A stretch of 64,000 nucleotides of DNA from Candidatus Paraluminiphilus aquimaris. GTDB lineage: Bacteria; Pseudomonadota; Gammaproteobacteria; Pseudomonadales; Halieaceae. Where the stretch lies: positions 1,550,001 through 1,614,000 of the forward strand of contig NZ_CP036501.1 of the NCBI RefSeq assembly GCF_026230195.1, read 5' to 3'. Positions 62,464 to 64,000 of this stretch are shown piece after piece. The notes beneath the pieces are model-generated. The model worked only from the letters and a program-made list of their open reading frames with translations, had not been told where the DNA came from and searched no databases. Position numbers and translations under genes: made by a program. Numbering within the stretch: position 1 is the stretch's first letter; each line of letters begins with the position of its first letter.

Positions 62464-62475
62464 GAGGAAAAGAGG

Positions 62476-63117
62476 ATGACTGACTCAGCACTAATGGCTC
62501 GCATCGATCGCTTAGAGTCTATCGATGAAATTCGCCAACTGGCTGCGAAATACTCGTTGGCGCTCGATATGCGCGACATGGACGCTTTAGTGAATCTCTT
62601 CCCCGAAAATGTCCGTGTTGGCAAAGATAAAGTCGGGAGGGCGCATTTTAAGCAGTGGATGGACGAGACGTTGCGAGTGCAATTTACGGGGACTTCGCAT
62701 CATATTGGCAATCACATCATTGAGTTCGAAGACCCTGACCGCGCTGTCGGCGTCGTGTACTCAAAAAATGAGCATGAAACGCCCACGCAGGACGGTGGGT
62801 GTGAATGGGTGATCATGCAGATGCTCTACTGGGATCATTATGAGCGTATCGATGGGCGTTGGTATTTCAAACGGCGGCTTCCCTGTTATTTTTATGCCAC
62901 TGACCTCAACAAGCCGCCCTGCGGTGACAATAAAATGCGATGGCCAGACCGCGATCATTACGATGGCGCCTTCCATAGCTTGTTTCCGAGCTGGCAAAAG
63001 TTTTGGAGTGAGCCTCCCTCTGAGGAGCTTCCCACGGTGGCGGCACCTGCGCCTTACGAGCAGTTTTTGAAAACGATGCGGGCGGGTGTTGAAAACCCGA
63101 GTATCCGAACGCGTTAA
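62476..63117 (+). CDS. SnoaL-like (NTF2-fold) protein
   Basis: A 213-residue protein of the SnoaL_4 group. The N-terminal helix, RIDRLESIDEIRQLAAKYSL and following, resembles the 43.7 kb SnoaL-like protein, and the strand DHYERIDGRWYFKRRLPCYF closes the fold. The C-terminal 60 residues are an extension rich in tryptophan and proline. KSI-type aspartates were not assigned. AGAGGAAAAGAGG precedes the ATG, 13 bases after the flavoprotein. Close linkage to a 3-ketosteroid dehydrogenase-like gene suggests a role in the same pathway (isomerase, dehydratase or binding protein). Confidence 0.8.
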   Translation: MTDSALMARIDRLESIDEIRQLAAKYSLALDMRDMDALVNLFPENVRVGKDKVGRAHFKQWMDETLRVQFTGTSHHIGNHIIEFEDPDRAVGVVYSKNEHETPTQDGGCEWVIMQMLYWDHYERIDGRWYFKRRLPCYFYATDLNKPPCGDNKMRWPDRDHYDGAFHSLFPSWQKFWSEPPSEELPTVAAPAPYEQFLKTMRAGVENPSIRTR

Positions 63118-63129
63118 AGGATTTTCTCT

Positions 63130-64000
63130 ATGAACCTTGAGCACTTGCTGTCGCCCCTGACGGTCGGCGATATGACACTCAAAAACCGCGTCATCATGGC
63201 ACCGATGACGCGTAGCCGGGCGTCACAAGTTGATGATTGCGTCTCGGCGCTTCATGAGGCGTATTACTCGCAACGGGCCAACGCGGGCTTGATCATTACG
63301 GAAGGAGTGCACCCCTCATTTGATGGCAAGGGTTACAACCGTACCCCCGGTATTTGCAATGACGAGCATGTCGCGGCTTGGTCAAGGGTGACATCTGCCG
63401 TTCATAGAGCAGGTGGTCTTATTGCCTGCCAGCTAATGCATTGCGGTCGTGTTGGTCATCCCGACAACAAAGCGACGGGCACACGGATGCTGGCGCCGTC
63501 AGCCATTGCCGCGCGAGCCGAAATTTTTACCGAGCAAGGTATGCAGGCCATGCCTGAGCCTGAGGCGATGACGGTCGATGAGATTGCGGGGGTCATCGAG
63601 GATTACCGTCAGGCGGCTGAACGCTGCAAGGCGGCGGGCTTTGACGGCATTGAGCTGCATTGCGCATCGGGTTACTTGCCCGGGCAGTTTCTCGCATCAG
63701 GCAGTAATGTGAGAGAAGACGAGTACGGTGGCTCTCTTGAGAACCGGTTGCGGTTTGTTGCGCAAGTTATCGATGCGTTAGCGAGTGTGATGGGTATAGC
63801 GCGAGTTGGACTTCGAATTTCTCCTGGAAATCGTTACAACGACCACGTCGATGCGGACCCTCAAGCAACCTATGGTGCTCTACTGAGAATGGCACAAAGA
63901 AAAGGAATAGCGTGGATTCACGCGATTCGCATGCCCTCGACAGGGATCGACAGTCTCGCTCTGACCCGAGACAATTTCTCAGGCGTACTTATCGGAAGTG
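63130..64000 (+). CDS. Old yellow enzyme family alkene reductase, 5' part (runs off window)
   Basis: The frame opens at ATG 63130 (AAAGGA eight bases before it) and stays open to the right edge, giving 290 residues. It begins MNLEHLLSPLTVGDMTLKNR, with VIMAPMTRSRA (FMN site), MHCGRVGHP (substrate-binding histidine region) and HCASGYLPGQFL with EDEYGGSLENRLRF. This is the NemA/XenB-like branch of NADPH-dependent ene-reductases. It follows the SnoaL-like gene by 13 bases and is the third visible gene of the flavoprotein operon. A second OYE gene, of a different branch, is at 55352. It may reduce an enone formed in the pathway. Confidence 0.9.
   Translation, partial: MNLEHLLSPLTVGDMTLKNRVIMAPMTRSRASQVDDCVSALHEAYYSQRANAGLIITEGVHPSFDGKGYNRTPGICNDEHVAAWSRVTSAVHRAGGLIACQLMHCGRVGHPDNKATGTRMLAPSAIAARAEIFTEQGMQAMPEPEAMTVDEIAGVIEDYRQAAERCKAAGFDGIELHCASGYLPGQFLASGSNVREDEYGGSLENRLRFVAQVIDALASVMGIARVGLRISPGNRYNDHVDADPQATYGALLRMAQRKGIAWIHAIRMPSTGIDSLALTRDNFSGVLIGS

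Noticed and set aside
1-64000. Mobile element, prophage, CRISPR array or tRNA/rRNA genes
   Set aside because: No integrase, transposase, inverted-terminal-repeat pair, spacer array or RNA gene was recognised in reading the sequence.

Overview
The window looks like chromosomal DNA of a marine, aerobic gammaproteobacterium. The OM60/NOR5 group (Halieaceae and relatives) is my best guess, based on gene content only: TonB-dependent receptors, an S9 peptidase, DUF3604 and DUF1214 proteins, DinB, and many oxygenases, SDRs and acyl-CoA enzymes at mid GC. No rRNA, tRNA, CRISPR, IS element or prophage gene was seen.

Layout. (a) 1-4.2 kb: the end of an MFS carrier overlapping an ACSF3/MatB-like malonyl-CoA synthetase, then DNA polymerase IV and a VOC-fold protein. 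(b) 4.3-13.5 kb: exported proteins, namely a serine beta-lactamase-fold hydrolase, an S9 peptidase, a small lipoprotein, a PHP-like DUF3604 protein, a Tat-exported FAD oxidoreductase, an exported cupin and an ACT-domain protein. (c) 13.9-21.1 kb: a large TonB receptor followed by an NCS1 permease, a hydantoinase/oxoprolinase-type protein and a DUF917 (S-methyl-thiohydantoin desulfurase-type) protein, likely a small uptake and catabolic module. (d) 21.1-25.5 kb: an RND pump and its adaptor.

(e) 25.6-64 kb: a dense catabolic island. It holds three Rieske oxygenase alpha-subunit-like genes, a P450, six SDRs, a zinc alcohol dehydrogenase, a paired set of acyl-CoA dehydrogenases, an acyl-CoA ligase, a second TonB receptor, two SRPBCC and two SnoaL-like proteins, two old-yellow-enzyme (OYE) flavoproteins, three DUF1214 proteins, a second DUF3604 protein, an arylsulfatase, an alkylsulfatase-like metallo-beta-lactamase protein, a sulfotransferase, an amidohydrolase and an acetoacetate-decarboxylase-like protein. 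At 60-62.5 kb a steroid 5alpha-reductase homologue and a flavoprotein with the residue pattern of 3-ketosteroid delta4-(5alpha)-dehydrogenase are divergently transcribed. These two give the strongest substrate hint: a steroid or a similar polycyclic terpenoid, perhaps sulfated. The classical ring-cleavage genes (extradiol dioxygenase, meta-cleavage hydrolase) are not visible, so the island is probably one part of a larger pathway or a peripheral route.

The most novel unit is an eight-gene minus-strand run at 48135-39955: amidohydrolase, Rieske oxygenase, SDR, ADC-like, SnoaL-like, DUF1214, DUF1214, sulfotransferase. Several of its genes overlap by four bases (ATGA). It lies next to divergent sulfatase and alkylsulfatase-like genes.
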